Shown: positions 7,541-14,876 of the stretch, one piece after another
How positions within the stretch are numbered: position 1 is the first letter of the stretch
Layout: each line of letters begins with the position of its first letter
DNA from: Caulobacter rhizosphaerae
GTDB lineage: Bacteria; Pseudomonadota; Alphaproteobacteria; Caulobacterales; Caulobacteraceae
DNA length: 64,000 nt
Direction of reading: 5' to 3'
Assembly (NCBI RefSeq): GCF_010977555.1
Contig: NZ_CP048815.1
Location: 2,658,501 to 2,722,500 of the forward strand
Position numbers and translations under genes: made by a program
The notes under the pieces: generated by a model
Databases searched by the model: none
Told to the model about the DNA's origin: nothing
The model's input: only the letters and a program-made list of their open reading frames with translations

Positions 7541-7930
7541 CGGCCCCTCATCACCCATTTCGACAGTCCGACGAGCTTGCAAGCCGGGCTGCTCTGCCGT
7601 TGCCCGCGCTGCGGCGAGGGCAAGCTGTTCGGCGGCTTCCTGCGCCTGGCCAAACGCTGTGACCGTTGCGGGCTCGACTATGGCTTCGCCGATCCGGCGG
7701 ACGGCCCGGCCTTCTTCGTCATGACGGGCGTGGGTATTTTGGTGATCGCGGTCTGGGCCTGGGCGGTGATCGCCTGGAGCCCGCCGCTTTGGGCGCAGTT
7801 CGCGACCGTCTTTCCGGCCTTGCTGATCGGCTGTCTGGGCACCCTGCGGCCCGTCAAAGCCTGGCTGGTCGCCGAACAGTACATCCACAACGCCAGCGAG
7901 GGCGGCGCTTCCAGCGTCCAGAAACGGTAA
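7535..7930 (+). CDS. DUF983 family membrane protein with zinc-ribbon-like cysteines
   Basis: Protein of 131 residues. The N-terminal part carries two CxxC pairs (CRCPRCGEG and RCDRCGLDYG) resembling a rubredoxin-like zinc knuckle, followed by FADPADGPAFFVM and two hydrophobic helices (GVGILVIAVWAWAVIAW and FATVFPALLIGCLGT), then ALRPVKAW-like and AEQYIHNA sequence. This is the standard DUF983 architecture; the molecular role of the family is not established. The ATG at 7535 overlaps the second copy of the MocR direct repeat, so expression is likely blocked or activated by the divergent regulator. Confidence 0.85.
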   Translation: MERPLITHFDSPTSLQAGLLCRCPRCGEGKLFGGFLRLAKRCDRCGLDYGFADPADGPAFFVMTGVGILVIAVWAWAVIAWSPPLWAQFATVFPALLIGCLGTLRPVKAWLVAEQYIHNASEGGASSVQKR

Positions 7931-8014
7931 GACGGCGCCGACTGGACAACTTGATCGTGGCTGCGAATGATCGGGTGCGAACGGGTCGGGTTGAAAGAGG
8001 TCCTTGGGGCGACG

Positions 8015-9190
8015 ATGAAGAGGGCGCTGGGCGTCATCTTGGGCGCCGTGGCGCTCGATGCGGTCGGCCTGGGTCTCGTATTGCCCATCATTCCGCGCCT
8101 GCTGCGCGAGGTGGGTCACACGAGCGACCTGAGCTGGCGGTTCGGCGCTTTCCTGGCGCTCTATGCCCTGATGCAGTTCGTCTGCGCGCCGATCCTGGGC
8201 GCGCTCAGCGACCGTTTCGGCCGTCGGCCGGTGCTGCTGGTCTCTCTGGCCGGGGCGGCGGTCGACTACCTGTTCCTGGCCTTGGCCCCGTCGTTGTGGT
8301 GGCTGTTCGTGGGCCGCGCCATCGCGGGGATGACCGGGGCGAGCAACGCAGTGGCCTCGGCCTACATCGCCGACATCACGCCGGCCGAGCACCTGATCCG
8401 GCGCTTCGGATACATGAGCGCGTGTTTTGGCCTGGGCTTCATCGCCGGCCCGGTGATCGGCGGCCTGCTCGGCGACGTCTGGCTGCGGGCGCCCTTCCTG
8501 GCCGCTGCGGCCCTGAACGGCCTGAACTTCCTGGTGGCGCTGCTGATCCTGCCCGAGTCGCACAAGGGGCGAGGCGGCAGGATCGAACTCTCCAGCTTCA
8601 ACCCGCTGGGGCCGTTGCGTTGGGCGTTCAGTTTTCGCGCCCTGCTGCCGCTGCTGGCCGCCTTCCTGGTCCTGGCCGTCGTCGGTGACGTCGGCGGGAC
8701 GGTCTGGGTATTGTACGGCGAAGACAAGTTCGCCTGGACCGGTCTGACGATTGGCGTTTCCCTGGCCGGGTTCGGCCTGTTCCACGCTCTGGCCCAGGCC
8801 TTCGTGGCGGGCCCGATCAGCGAGCGCTGGGGCGAGAAGCGGGCCTTGGCCGTCGGCATCGTCGCCGACGCCGCGGCCTATGTGGCCATCGCCCTGGTCA
8901 CGCGCGGTTGGATGGCGTTCCTGTTGTTGCCGGTGTTCTGCCTGGGCGGCGTCGGCGGGCCGGCGCTGCAGTCGCTGCTGTCGTCGCGCGTCGGCGAGGC
9001 GCATCAGGGGCGATTGCAGGGCGTGCTGGCCAGCCTGGGCGGGGTGTCCTCAGTGATCGCGCCGCTGCTGATCAGCCAGGTCTACTTCGCCTCGCGCGGC
9101 CTGTTCCCGGGCTTGGTCTGGCTGGCCGGCGCGGCGCTCTATCTGCTGTGCCTGCCGGTGTTCTTCAGCCGGGCGCTAAAGACCGGCTAG
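8015..9190 (+). CDS. MFS drug exporter of the TetA type
   Basis: Major facilitator superfamily antiporter of 391 residues with about 12 membrane helices. The first helix contains ALDAVGLGLVLPIIPRLLRE, the standard opening of TetA-class exporters; motif A is GALSDRFGRRPVL in loop 2-3 and the motif C-like GPVIGGLLGD is in helix 5. The upstream ATG at 7967 would add 16 residues not typical of the family, so the start at 8015 is preferred. It is probably a proton-driven efflux pump for a tetracycline-like or other small hydrophobic compound; substrate cannot be deduced. The last 26 bases overlap the convergent small membrane protein gene on the minus strand. Confidence 0.86.
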   Translation: MKRALGVILGAVALDAVGLGLVLPIIPRLLREVGHTSDLSWRFGAFLALYALMQFVCAPILGALSDRFGRRPVLLVSLAGAAVDYLFLALAPSLWWLFVGRAIAGMTGASNAVASAYIADITPAEHLIRRFGYMSACFGLGFIAGPVIGGLLGDVWLRAPFLAAAALNGLNFLVALLILPESHKGRGGRIELSSFNPLGPLRWAFSFRALLPLLAAFLVLAVVGDVGGTVWVLYGEDKFAWTGLTIGVSLAGFGLFHALAQAFVAGPISERWGEKRALAVGIVADAAAYVAIALVTRGWMAFLLLPVFCLGGVGGPALQSLLSSRVGEAHQGRLQGVLASLGGVSSVIAPLLISQVYFASRGLFPGLVWLAGAALYLLCLPVFFSRALKTG

Positions 9191-9416
9191 GCCGGCCCGA
9201 GCACAGCGGCGCGGCGACGATCTCGGCCAGCACCGTGCGGTCATGGGCCCGGGCGCGCTGGCGGTAGTGCTCCAGGTGGTGCGGAACCAGGACCGCTAGG
9301 ACCGTGACCGCGCCGCCGGCGAGGATCGCCACCGGCCAGGCCCCCAGCAGGGCCCGCAGGCCGCGCGCCGAGGCGCCGGTCACCAAGGCCAGCAGTCCCA
9401 GCGCGCAGCACAGCAT
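9165..9416 (-). CDS. Small two-helix membrane protein coupled to the DUF899 gene
   Basis: Predicted protein of 83 residues. Two hydrophobic stretches (MLCCALGLLALVTGA and AWPVAILAGGAVTVLAVLVP) are followed by a His/Arg-rich cytosolic tail (HHLEHYRQRARAHDR). The ATG at 9416 lies two bases after the TAG of the DUF899 gene, so it is probably translated by coupling from the same message. Its 3' end overlaps the MFS gene on the other strand by 26 bases. I do not recognise a family. Supported by the coupled start and sensible membrane topology, but a chance reading frame cannot be excluded. Confidence 0.5.
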   Translation of the reverse strand: MLCCALGLLALVTGASARGLRALLGAWPVAILAGGAVTVLAVLVPHHLEHYRQRARAHDRTVLAEIVAAPLCSGRPSRSLAPG

Positions 9417-9418
9417 GG

Positions 9419-10159
9419 CTAGGCCGGAACCGCTTCGCCATGGCAGGCCTTGGCCGGCGCGGCGTCCTCGTATTCGTCGTGGCGGCGCATCCAGTCGCCC
9501 ATGTTGCCGGACTCGTTGCGGCCCAAGGGCGCGCGGTCGAGAACCATGTAGGTCCCGATCAGTTCCTCGCCGCCGCGACCGTAGCTGGAATAGGTGTGGA
9601 ACACTTGGCCGGCCTCGTCCTTGTAGAACGCGCTCATGCCGGGCGACTCGCCGGCGTCCTCGCCGACGGGCTCGAAATTGTAGGTCGCTCCGGCGGCGAT
9701 GGTCTGCGGCGTGAACGACACGCCGAAATCGTAATTGAAGTCGCTTTCGAACGACGAAGCCCAGGGGAAATTCCAGCCCATCCGGGCCTTGTAGGCGGCG
9801 ATCTTGTCCAGCGGCGCGCGCGCCACGGCGATCAGGGTCACGTCGTGGTGGTTCAGGTGGGGCAGGGTTCCGTCCAGATGATCGGCCAGGAACGAACAGC
9901 CCGGGCAGCCGGCCTCCCATTCGGGCGGCAGCATGAAGTGGTAGACCACCAGTTGGCTGCGGCCGTCGAACAACTCGGCCAGGGTCTTGCGGCCGCTCGG
10001 GGTGTCGAAGGCGTAGGCCTTGTCAACCTTGACCCAGGGCAGGGCCAGGCGCTCGGCCGCGTTACGGTCGCGCAGCCGGGTCTCTTCCTTTTCATGGGCC
10101 AGCAGCGCCTTGCGGGCCTCAAGCCATTCCTCGCGCGACGCGACCTTGTGGTTGGGCAT
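9419..10159 (-). CDS. DUF899 family thioredoxin-like protein
   Basis: Protein of 246 residues of the DUF899 family (thioredoxin fold, function not established). The redox-like site is GCPGCSFLADHLDG with Cys85 and Cys88, preceded by LVVYHFMLPPEWEAG; downstream are the family segments LIAVARAPLDKIAAYKARMGW, FNYDFGV and GTYMVLDRAP. It is divergent from a MarR regulator gene, with a perfect palindrome between them, so it is most likely repressed by that protein and induced by its ligand. The small membrane protein gene at 9165-9416 follows directly. Confidence 0.88.
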   Translation of the reverse strand: MPNHKVASREEWLEARKALLAHEKEETRLRDRNAAERLALPWVKVDKAYAFDTPSGRKTLAELFDGRSQLVVYHFMLPPEWEAGCPGCSFLADHLDGTLPHLNHHDVTLIAVARAPLDKIAAYKARMGWNFPWASSFESDFNYDFGVSFTPQTIAAGATYNFEPVGEDAGESPGMSAFYKDEAGQVFHTYSSYGRGGEELIGTYMVLDRAPLGRNESGNMGDWMRRHDEYEDAAPAKACHGEAVPA

Positions 10160-10212
10160 TGTTATTCTCCCTGGTGCGTGAGCCCGGCGGCCGTTCGGCC
10201 TTGACAGAAAGA

Positions 10213-10224
10213 GTTGATATCAAC
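10213..10224. promoter_or_regulatory. Palindromic MarR-type operator
   Basis: GTTGATATCAAC is a perfect 12-bp palindrome in the 76-bp gap between the divergent DUF899 and MarR genes. It lies 12 bp before the MarR start codon. The TTGATATCAA core is typical of MarR-family operators. The position would let one dimer block both promoters. Confidence 0.7.
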
Positions 10225-10235
10225 ATAAATACGAA

Positions 10236-10682
10236 GTGTCAAAGCCGCTGGAAGTCCCGTTCGCCGCCACGCTTCATGTCAGGGACACCTGTCTGTGCCT
10301 CCACGCCCAGCGAGCGGCGCGGGCCCTGGCGCGGCGGTTCGACCAGGCCCTGGCGCCGTTTGAGATCACCAGCGGCCAGTTCTCGCTGCTGATGTCGCTG
10401 AACCGGCCCGAGCCGCCGACCATCGGCTCGGTGTCCGGCCTGCTGGCCATGGATCGCACGACCCTGACCGCCAATCTCAAGCCCTTGGAGCGGCGCGGCC
10501 TGCTGACGGTCGGCGTTGATCCACGGGACCGGCGCAGCCGTCGCCTGGCCCTGACGCAGGCCGGCATGGCCCTGCTGGCGCGGGCCCTGCCGGTCTGGAC
10601 GCAGACCCATGCCGAGGTCGAGGCGGGTCTGCCCCTCGGTGGCGGCGACGCCCTGCGCGCCGGGCTGCTCGCCCTGGCCTGA
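10236..10682 (+). CDS. MarR-family transcriptional regulator
   Basis: Winged-helix regulator of 148 residues. The recognition helix region reads TIGSVSGLLAMDRTTLTANLKPLERRGLL and the wing contains VDPRDRRSRRLALTQAG, with the DxRxR signature of MarR proteins. The N-terminal dimerisation part contains CLCLHAQRAARALARRFDQAL, with two cysteines two residues apart that could make it redox-responsive, though this is only a suggestion. The start is GTG at 10236. It is divergent from the DUF899 gene with the palindrome in between, so autorepression plus control of DUF899 is the simplest model. Confidence 0.9.
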   Translation: MSKPLEVPFAATLHVRDTCLCLHAQRAARALARRFDQALAPFEITSGQFSLLMSLNRPEPPTIGSVSGLLAMDRTTLTANLKPLERRGLLTVGVDPRDRRSRRLALTQAGMALLARALPVWTQTHAEVEAGLPLGGGDALRAGLLALA

Positions 10683-10793
10683 CCGACCATCGGCGGGTGA
10701 GGCGTCCGCCTGGCCTTTTTCCGTTTTGCCCGATGGCGCGCGAACTCTAGGTTGGTCAGACTCGGGAATCTGACGCGCACGGAGCAATCAGGC

Positions 10794-11150
10794 GTGACCA
10801 CCATGATCTACGGCATCAAGGCCTGCGACACGATGAAGAAGGCGCGGGACTGGCTGGAAGGTCACGGCGTCGCCTACGACTTTCACGACTACAAGACGGC
10901 GGGCATCGACCGTCCGCGCCTGGAGGCCTGGAGCCGGGCCGTGGGCTGGGAAACCTTGCTCAACAAGGCCGGGACGACCTTTCGCAAGCTGCCGGACGCC
11001 GACAAGCAGGGCGTAGACGAGGCCAAGGCCATCGCGCTGATGCTGGCCAATCCGTCGATGATCAAGCGGCCGGTTCTTGAGACGCGCGATCAACTGCTGG
11101 TCGGATTCAAGCCTGACGTGTATGGTCGCGCCTTGGGTTCAGGGGGCTGA
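10794..11150 (+). CDS. ArsC/Spx-like thioredoxin-fold protein (YffB type)
   Basis: Arsenate reductase-like protein of 118 residues. The opening IYGIKACDTMKKARDWLEGHGV contains the single N-terminal Cys (C11) with the TxKKA context of the YffB/Spx branch, not the CxxC of classical reductases; the C-terminal segment IMLANPSMIKRPVLE is the usual R-P motif of ArsC proteins. A glutathione-dependent thiol reductase role is proposed for YffB relatives; arsenate is not assured. The GTG at 10794 has an ACGGAG ribosome site, and ATG at 10803 is an alternative. It abuts the HAD hydrolase gene with no spacer. Confidence 0.85.
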   Translation: MTTMIYGIKACDTMKKARDWLEGHGVAYDFHDYKTAGIDRPRLEAWSRAVGWETLLNKAGTTFRKLPDADKQGVDEAKAIALMLANPSMIKRPVLETRDQLLVGFKPDVYGRALGSGG

Positions 11151-11810
11151 ATGGACGCCCAGATCGATCTGGTCATCTTCGACTTCGACGGGACGCTGGC
11201 CGACAGCACGGCCTGGGCCATCCGCGCCGTCAGGCCGCTGGCGGAACGCTTCAAGTTCAAGGCGGTCACCGAGGACGAGATCGCCATGCTGCGCGGCCGC
11301 ACCAGCCGCCAGATCATCGACTATCTCGGCTTGCCGCTGTGGAAGGTGCCGCTGGTCGCCGCCCACGGCAAGAAGATGATGGCGGCCGAGGCCCACGCCA
11401 TCCCGCTGTTTTCAGGCACCGGCGACCTCCTGCGGGCGCTCTCGGCGGCCGGTCTGCGCCTGGCCATCGTCAGCTCCAATTCCGAGGCCACCATCCGCTC
11501 GATCCTGGGGCCCGACCTGGCCGCCCTGGTCGACCACTATGGCTGCGGGGCGGCGATCTTCGGCAAGGCCGCCAAGTTCAGGGCCGTGGTCAAGGCCGCG
11601 CGCATCCCCAAGGACCGGGTGCTGTGCATCGGCGATGAGACCCGCGACATCGAGGCGGCGCGCGAGGCGGGCCTGGCCTGCGGGGCCGTCGAATGGGGTT
11701 ACGCCACCCGCCGCGCCCTGGCCGACCACAGCCCGACCATGATGTTCGCGGCCATGGACGAAATTATTTCACGGGTCGCCGCATCCAATCCGCGGGTCGG
11801 CGCCGACTAG
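11151..11810 (+). CDS. HAD-superfamily hydrolase (phosphoglycolate phosphatase-like)
   Basis: Phosphatase of 219 residues in HAD subfamily IA. Motif I is IFDFDGTLADS with nucleophile Asp11 and acid Asp13, motif II is IVSSNSEATI, the motif III Lys is in FGKAAKF, and motif IV is CIGDETRDIEAAREAGL. The cap between residues 15 and 80 is helical. It resembles Gph-type phosphatases, but the real substrate is unknown. The start codon follows immediately after the TGA of the ArsC-like gene, so the two are cotranscribed. Confidence 0.86.
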   Translation: MDAQIDLVIFDFDGTLADSTAWAIRAVRPLAERFKFKAVTEDEIAMLRGRTSRQIIDYLGLPLWKVPLVAAHGKKMMAAEAHAIPLFSGTGDLLRALSAAGLRLAIVSSNSEATIRSILGPDLAALVDHYGCGAAIFGKAAKFRAVVKAARIPKDRVLCIGDETRDIEAAREAGLACGAVEWGYATRRALADHSPTMMFAAMDEIISRVAASNPRVGAD

Positions 11811-11859
11811 TCTTCAGAAAACGGCGCGAAGGGTCGCGTCGACCTGGAGATTGAGACCG

Positions 11860-12042
11860 ATGGAAGAGCTGTTCCGCTCCTATTGGTGGTTGGCGTTCCC
11901 CCTGAGCTGGGGCGTGTTCGGCGTGTTTCAAAGCTGGCTGGCCTATCGCGCCCGCCACGACGCCCTGGACGTGCTGCGGTCCTACGCCGAGGCCGGTCGT
12001 GAGCCGCCGCCGGCGCTGGTGGCGCGGCTCAACGCCCGCTGA
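11860..12042 (+). CDS. Small membrane protein with G-R-E-P-P-P motif (short paralogue)
   Basis: Protein of 60 residues: one N-terminal membrane helix (YWWLAFPLSWGVFGVFQSWL) then an amphipathic helix and the motif GREPPPALVARL at the C-terminus. It is a shortened paralogue of the protein encoded at 12100-12537 (same EELF/EDMF, WW, FPLSW, FQSWL/YQSWL and GREPPP pattern). GGAG at 11846-11849 supports the ATG at 11860. The family is unnamed to me; the motif is shared with DUF6249-type proteins encoded next to ECF sigma factors. Confidence 0.75.
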   Translation: MEELFRSYWWLAFPLSWGVFGVFQSWLAYRARHDALDVLRSYAEAGREPPPALVARLNAR

Positions 12043-12099
12043 TCCCAAGGTTCGAGCCAACATTTCGAGGCGCGCGACGCGCCTCCGGAGACCAAGACC

Positions 12100-12537
12100 A
12101 TGGAAGACATGTTTCGACAGTTCTGGTGGCTGATCTTTCCGCTGAGCTGGTTCGTGTTCGGCGCCTATCAAAGCTGGCTGTCCTACAGGGCCAACCGCGA
12201 CACCCTGGACCTGATCAAGACCTACGCGCAGTCGGGACGCGAACCGCCGCCGGAGCTGATGGCCAAGCTCAGCAAGCGCTGGAACGATGGCGACGATCTG
12301 GGCGAGGTGGACGACGACGACGACCGCTACCGCCGTCGTCACCGTCGCCGCCATTGGCGCCAGCACACCTGGTCCCGCGTGGCGCTGTTCGGCTGCCTCT
12401 GCGCCGGCTTCACCTACGCGGCGGTCACCGATCTCTACCAAGCCGGGCCGGCCTTCGTGATCGTGTCCTTCGTCATGGCCGCCCTGGCCGTGGCGGCGGC
12501 GGTGTCGATCCTGGTGGATCGAGGACCGCGGATCTGA
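12100..12537 (+). CDS. Membrane protein with G-R-E-P-P-P motif and acidic/basic linker
   Basis: Protein of 145 residues. The N-terminal helix (FWWLIFPLSWFVFGAYQSWL), amphipathic segment and GREPPPELMAKLSKRW are as in the 60-residue neighbour. They are followed by an acidic run (DDLGEVDDDDD), a basic run (RYRRRHRRRHWR), and two more hydrophobic helices (VALFGCLCAGFTYAAV and FVIVSFVMAALAVAAAVSIL). The CGGAGA site precedes the start. Its stop overlaps the ATG of the first ECF sigma gene (TGATG), which suggests it acts with that sigma factor, for example as part of membrane control. Function unknown. Confidence 0.78.
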   Translation: MEDMFRQFWWLIFPLSWFVFGAYQSWLSYRANRDTLDLIKTYAQSGREPPPELMAKLSKRWNDGDDLGEVDDDDDRYRRRHRRRHWRQHTWSRVALFGCLCAGFTYAAVTDLYQAGPAFVIVSFVMAALAVAAAVSILVDRGPRI

Positions 12538-13052
12538 TGGACGGACCGCTCGTTCGGGCCGCGCGGGGCGGATCGCAGTCCGCCTTCGCGCGGCTCGTCA
12601 CGGCGCACGAGCGGAGTCTGCGCGGGTTCCTGCGCAAGAGCGGCTTCAGCGACGCCGACGACATCGCCCAGGAGGCCTTCCTGGCGGCTTGGTCGAGCCT
12701 GGGCCGGTTGCGCGACGACGACGGCTTTCGCGCCTGGCTGTTCGGTATCGCCTGGCGCAAGGCGCTGGATCAGGGGCGCGCCGCCCGCCGCGCGGCTCAT
12801 CGCGACGAGGTCTGGCGCGAAGAACAGGCGGCCGACGCGCCGCGCGAGGTCGATCCGGCCGACCGCCTGGCGCTGGAGGCGGCCCTGGCCGGCCTGCCGC
12901 CGGACCAGCGGGCCTGCGTCACCCTCTGCCTGGGCCAGGGTTGGTCGCACGGCGAGGCGGCGGAAACCCTGAACTTGCCGCTGGGCACCGTGAAGTCGCA
13001 TGTGAACCGCGGACGTGAGAGACTGTTGGCCGTATTGGGAGTCCCGTCATGA
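12537..13052 (+). CDS. ECF-type RNA polymerase sigma factor (first of two)
   Basis: Sigma-70 family protein of 171 residues with only regions 2 and 4, hence ECF class. Region 2 reads SAFARLVTAHERSLRGFLRK then DADDIAQEAFLAAW, with the core-binding DDIxQE motif; region 4 reads LPPDQRACVTLCLGQGWSHGEAAE then LPLGTVKSHVNRGRERL, the -35-binding helix-turn-helix. Its start overlaps the preceding membrane protein gene by one base and its stop overlaps the next gene (ATGA at 13049-13052), so the three are translationally coupled. Target promoters are unknown. Confidence 0.88.
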   Translation: MDGPLVRAARGGSQSAFARLVTAHERSLRGFLRKSGFSDADDIAQEAFLAAWSSLGRLRDDDGFRAWLFGIAWRKALDQGRAARRAAHRDEVWREEQAADAPREVDPADRLALEAALAGLPPDQRACVTLCLGQGWSHGEAAETLNLPLGTVKSHVNRGRERLLAVLGVPS

Positions 13053-13348
13053 GCCCCGAAGATCGTCTGGCCGCTTTCCTGTCCGCCGACGCCGCCCCGG
13101 CGCGGCCCGCGGTGGACGCCGCGTTCGTCGCCGAGGTGATGCAGCGGGTGGCGCGGCGGGAACTGCAGGTCAAGCTGGCCTCGGCCGCTGTCACCGCGCT
13201 GGCCGCCGGCGCGGTGCTGTGGGCCTGCGCGCCGGTGCTGAACCTGGCGGTCCAAACCCTGGCGCCCGTCCTGCTGCCGGCGGCCGGCATCCTGACCCTG
13301 GCGGCGGCCGCCGGCCTGCTGGGCGCGCAGGTCCTGACCCGCCGCTAG
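13049..13348 (+). CDS. Small membrane protein coupled to the sigma factor, candidate anti-sigma
   Basis: Protein of 99 residues. A cytosolic N-terminal helix-rich part (MSPEDRLAAFLSADAAPARPAVDAAF is cut here; it continues VAEVMQRVARRE) precedes two hydrophobic helices (ASAAVTALAAGAVLWACAPVL and LLPAAGILTLAAAAGLLGAQ). The start overlaps the sigma factor stop by four bases. The position, size and cytosolic-domain-plus-membrane layout are those of ECF anti-sigma factors, but no zinc (HxxxCxxC) signature is present, so the role is inferred from context. A parallel pair occurs at 13887-14844. Confidence 0.72.
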   Translation: MSPEDRLAAFLSADAAPARPAVDAAFVAEVMQRVARRELQVKLASAAVTALAAGAVLWACAPVLNLAVQTLAPVLLPAAGILTLAAAAGLLGAQVLTRR

Positions 13349-13459
13349 CCTTACGAAAGTTTCATCCGACCCGGCGCCTCCAATCGCCATGGCCCAGGTC
13401 TCTTACTTACAGAAGGCGAGGGTGACACGCTCCGCCAAGCATTCGAGGGGACTTAGGTC

Positions 13460-13855
13460 ATGGACGCTGAAGTTCTGGTTCCAATCGGCTTTTTTACGAT
13501 GATCGCCGCGATCGTCATTGTGCCGAACTATCTGCGGGTGCGTGAGCGCCAGGAAATGCAGGCGACGGTCCGTTCCGCCATCGAGAAGGGACAACCGCTG
13601 CCGCCCGAACTGATCGACGCCCTGTCCAAGGACGTCCGGTCGCGGACTGTGCCGTCGGCCCACCGCGACATGCGGATCGGCGTGATTCTCCTGGCGGTCG
13701 CCGCCGGCATCGCGCTGACGGGCGTTGCTTTAGGCGGGATCAACGACAACGCCATGTTCGGCACGGTCAGCGGCGCCGCCGTGCCCGGCATGATCGGCGT
13801 GGCCTTCGTCATCCTCAGCTTCTTCAACCCCAACAAGCGTCCGCCTGAGGCTTGA
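13460..13855 (+). CDS. DUF6249-like membrane protein with Q-P-L-P-P-E-L motif
   Basis: Protein of 131 residues with an N-terminal membrane helix (VPIGFFTMIAAIVIVPNYL), a cytosolic helix with RSAIEKGQPLPPELIDALSKD, and two C-terminal hydrophobic segments (IGVILLAVAAGIALTGVALGG and GAAVPGMIGVAFVILSFF). This is the DUF6249 pattern, and the central motif aligns with GREPPPELMAKLSK in the proteins at 11860 and 12100. An in-frame ATG at 13460 follows GGGGACTTAGGTC. It lies between the two sigma factor units; whether it belongs to either is unclear. Confidence 0.8.
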   Translation: MDAEVLVPIGFFTMIAAIVIVPNYLRVRERQEMQATVRSAIEKGQPLPPELIDALSKDVRSRTVPSAHRDMRIGVILLAVAAGIALTGVALGGINDNAMFGTVSGAAVPGMIGVAFVILSFFNPNKRPPEA

Positions 13856-13886
13856 GCGCGGACAAGGGGGAGAGGGGACCACGCTC

Positions 13887-14474
13887 ATGGGCATTGAACG
13901 CCCACCCACCGGCCACGACGTCGAGCTGGCCGCCCTGGCGGCGGCCGGCGACCGGCGGGCCTTCGGCGAGCTGGTGCGCCGCCACGGCTCGGCCGTGCGG
14001 GGCCTGCTGCGCCGGCTGGGGGCCGATCCGGCCACCGCCGACGACATCGCCCAGGACGCCTTCCTGGTCGGCTACGAGCAGATCGCGGACTATCGCGGGG
14101 AGGGGGCCTTCGCGGGCTGGATCAAGAAGATCGCCGCGCGGCTCTACCTGCGCAAGGTCAAGCGGGAGGCGCGGTTCGTGCTGACCGAGGCGCCGGAGGA
14201 CGAGGCTCCCGTGGGATCGGACGGTGCGGCCGCGAGCGCCGATCGTCTCGATCTGGACGAGGCGCTCAAGTCTCTGTCCAAGGCCGAGCGCCTGTGCGTG
14301 TCGCTTTGCTACGGGGCCGACTGGTCGCACACCGAAGCGGCCGAGGCCTTGAACATCCCCCTTGGGACGGTCAAATCCCATGTCAAACGTGGTCTGGATA
14401 AACTCAGAGTCCGGATGGCCGCGCCATCCGAAAACGGATCGAACGACTCCGCGAGGAGGGAAAGCCATGGCTGA
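13887..14474 (+). CDS. ECF-type RNA polymerase sigma factor (second of two)
   Basis: ECF sigma factor of 195 residues. Region 2: RRAFGELVRRHGSAVRGLLRR then TADDIAQDAFLVGYEQI; region 4: LSKAERLCVSLCYGADWSHTEAAE then IPLGTVKSHVKRGLDKLRVRM. Regions 2 and 4 closely parallel the first sigma factor (WSHxEAAE, PLGTVKSHV), so the two are likely paralogues. The start is ATG at 13887. The stop overlaps the downstream membrane protein gene by eight bases, repeating the sigma/membrane-protein arrangement seen at 12537-13348. Confidence 0.9.
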   Translation: MGIERPPTGHDVELAALAAAGDRRAFGELVRRHGSAVRGLLRRLGADPATADDIAQDAFLVGYEQIADYRGEGAFAGWIKKIAARLYLRKVKREARFVLTEAPEDEAPVGSDGAAASADRLDLDEALKSLSKAERLCVSLCYGADWSHTEAAEALNIPLGTVKSHVKRGLDKLRVRMAAPSENGSNDSARRESHG

Positions 14475-14844
14475 CCAGGATTTCGAAACCCAACTTGCGC
14501 GTCTCTACGGCCAGGCGCCGGTGTTTCGCGACGCCGAGCTGTTCGCCCAGCAGGTGACCCAGAAACTGGATCGCGGCTGGGCGCTGCGCCGCGTGCTGAT
14601 CGGCGCGACCGGCGTCGTGGCGGGGGTGGCCGCCGCCGTCCAGCTGGTCGGGGCGCGGTTCGCCGACGAGTTCGCGCAGATGTCGAAGGAGGGTGCGGAC
14701 CAACTGAACCTGGGCGTGGACAAGCTGACCCACCGTTACGATCAGCTGTTCAGCCTGGGCGGTTCCGAGACCCTCTGGGTGGGCGCGGCCCTGGCCATCC
14801 TGGCGCTGGCCTTCGCCGTGACCCGGCTGGTGGATGAGGTCTAG
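14467..14844 (+). CDS. Membrane protein coupled to the second sigma factor, candidate anti-sigma
   Basis: Protein of 125 residues. A cytosolic N-terminus (FETQLARLYGQAPVFRDAEL, then FAQQVTQKLDRGWALRR) is followed by a hydrophobic helix (IGATGVVAGVAAAVQLVG), an amphipathic stretch (MSKEGADQLNLGVDKLTHRY), and a second hydrophobic helix (LWVGAALAILALAFAVTRLV). The start is at 14467 after GGAGGGAAAGCC and overlaps the sigma gene by eight bases. The layout matches the 99-residue protein at 13049: soluble N-terminus with ...V(M/T)Q(R/K)... then two helices. An anti-sigma role is inferred, not shown. Confidence 0.75.
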   Translation: MADQDFETQLARLYGQAPVFRDAELFAQQVTQKLDRGWALRRVLIGATGVVAGVAAAVQLVGARFADEFAQMSKEGADQLNLGVDKLTHRYDQLFSLGGSETLWVGAALAILALAFAVTRLVDEV

Positions 14845-14876
14845 AACCTGTCGACAGCTGACGGCCTTGGATTGAA

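Noticed and set aside
10684..10725. GGCGG..CCGCC hairpin followed by TTTTT after the MarR gene as a terminator
   Set aside because: The T-run starts about five bases after the stem and the loop is large; possible but not convincing.
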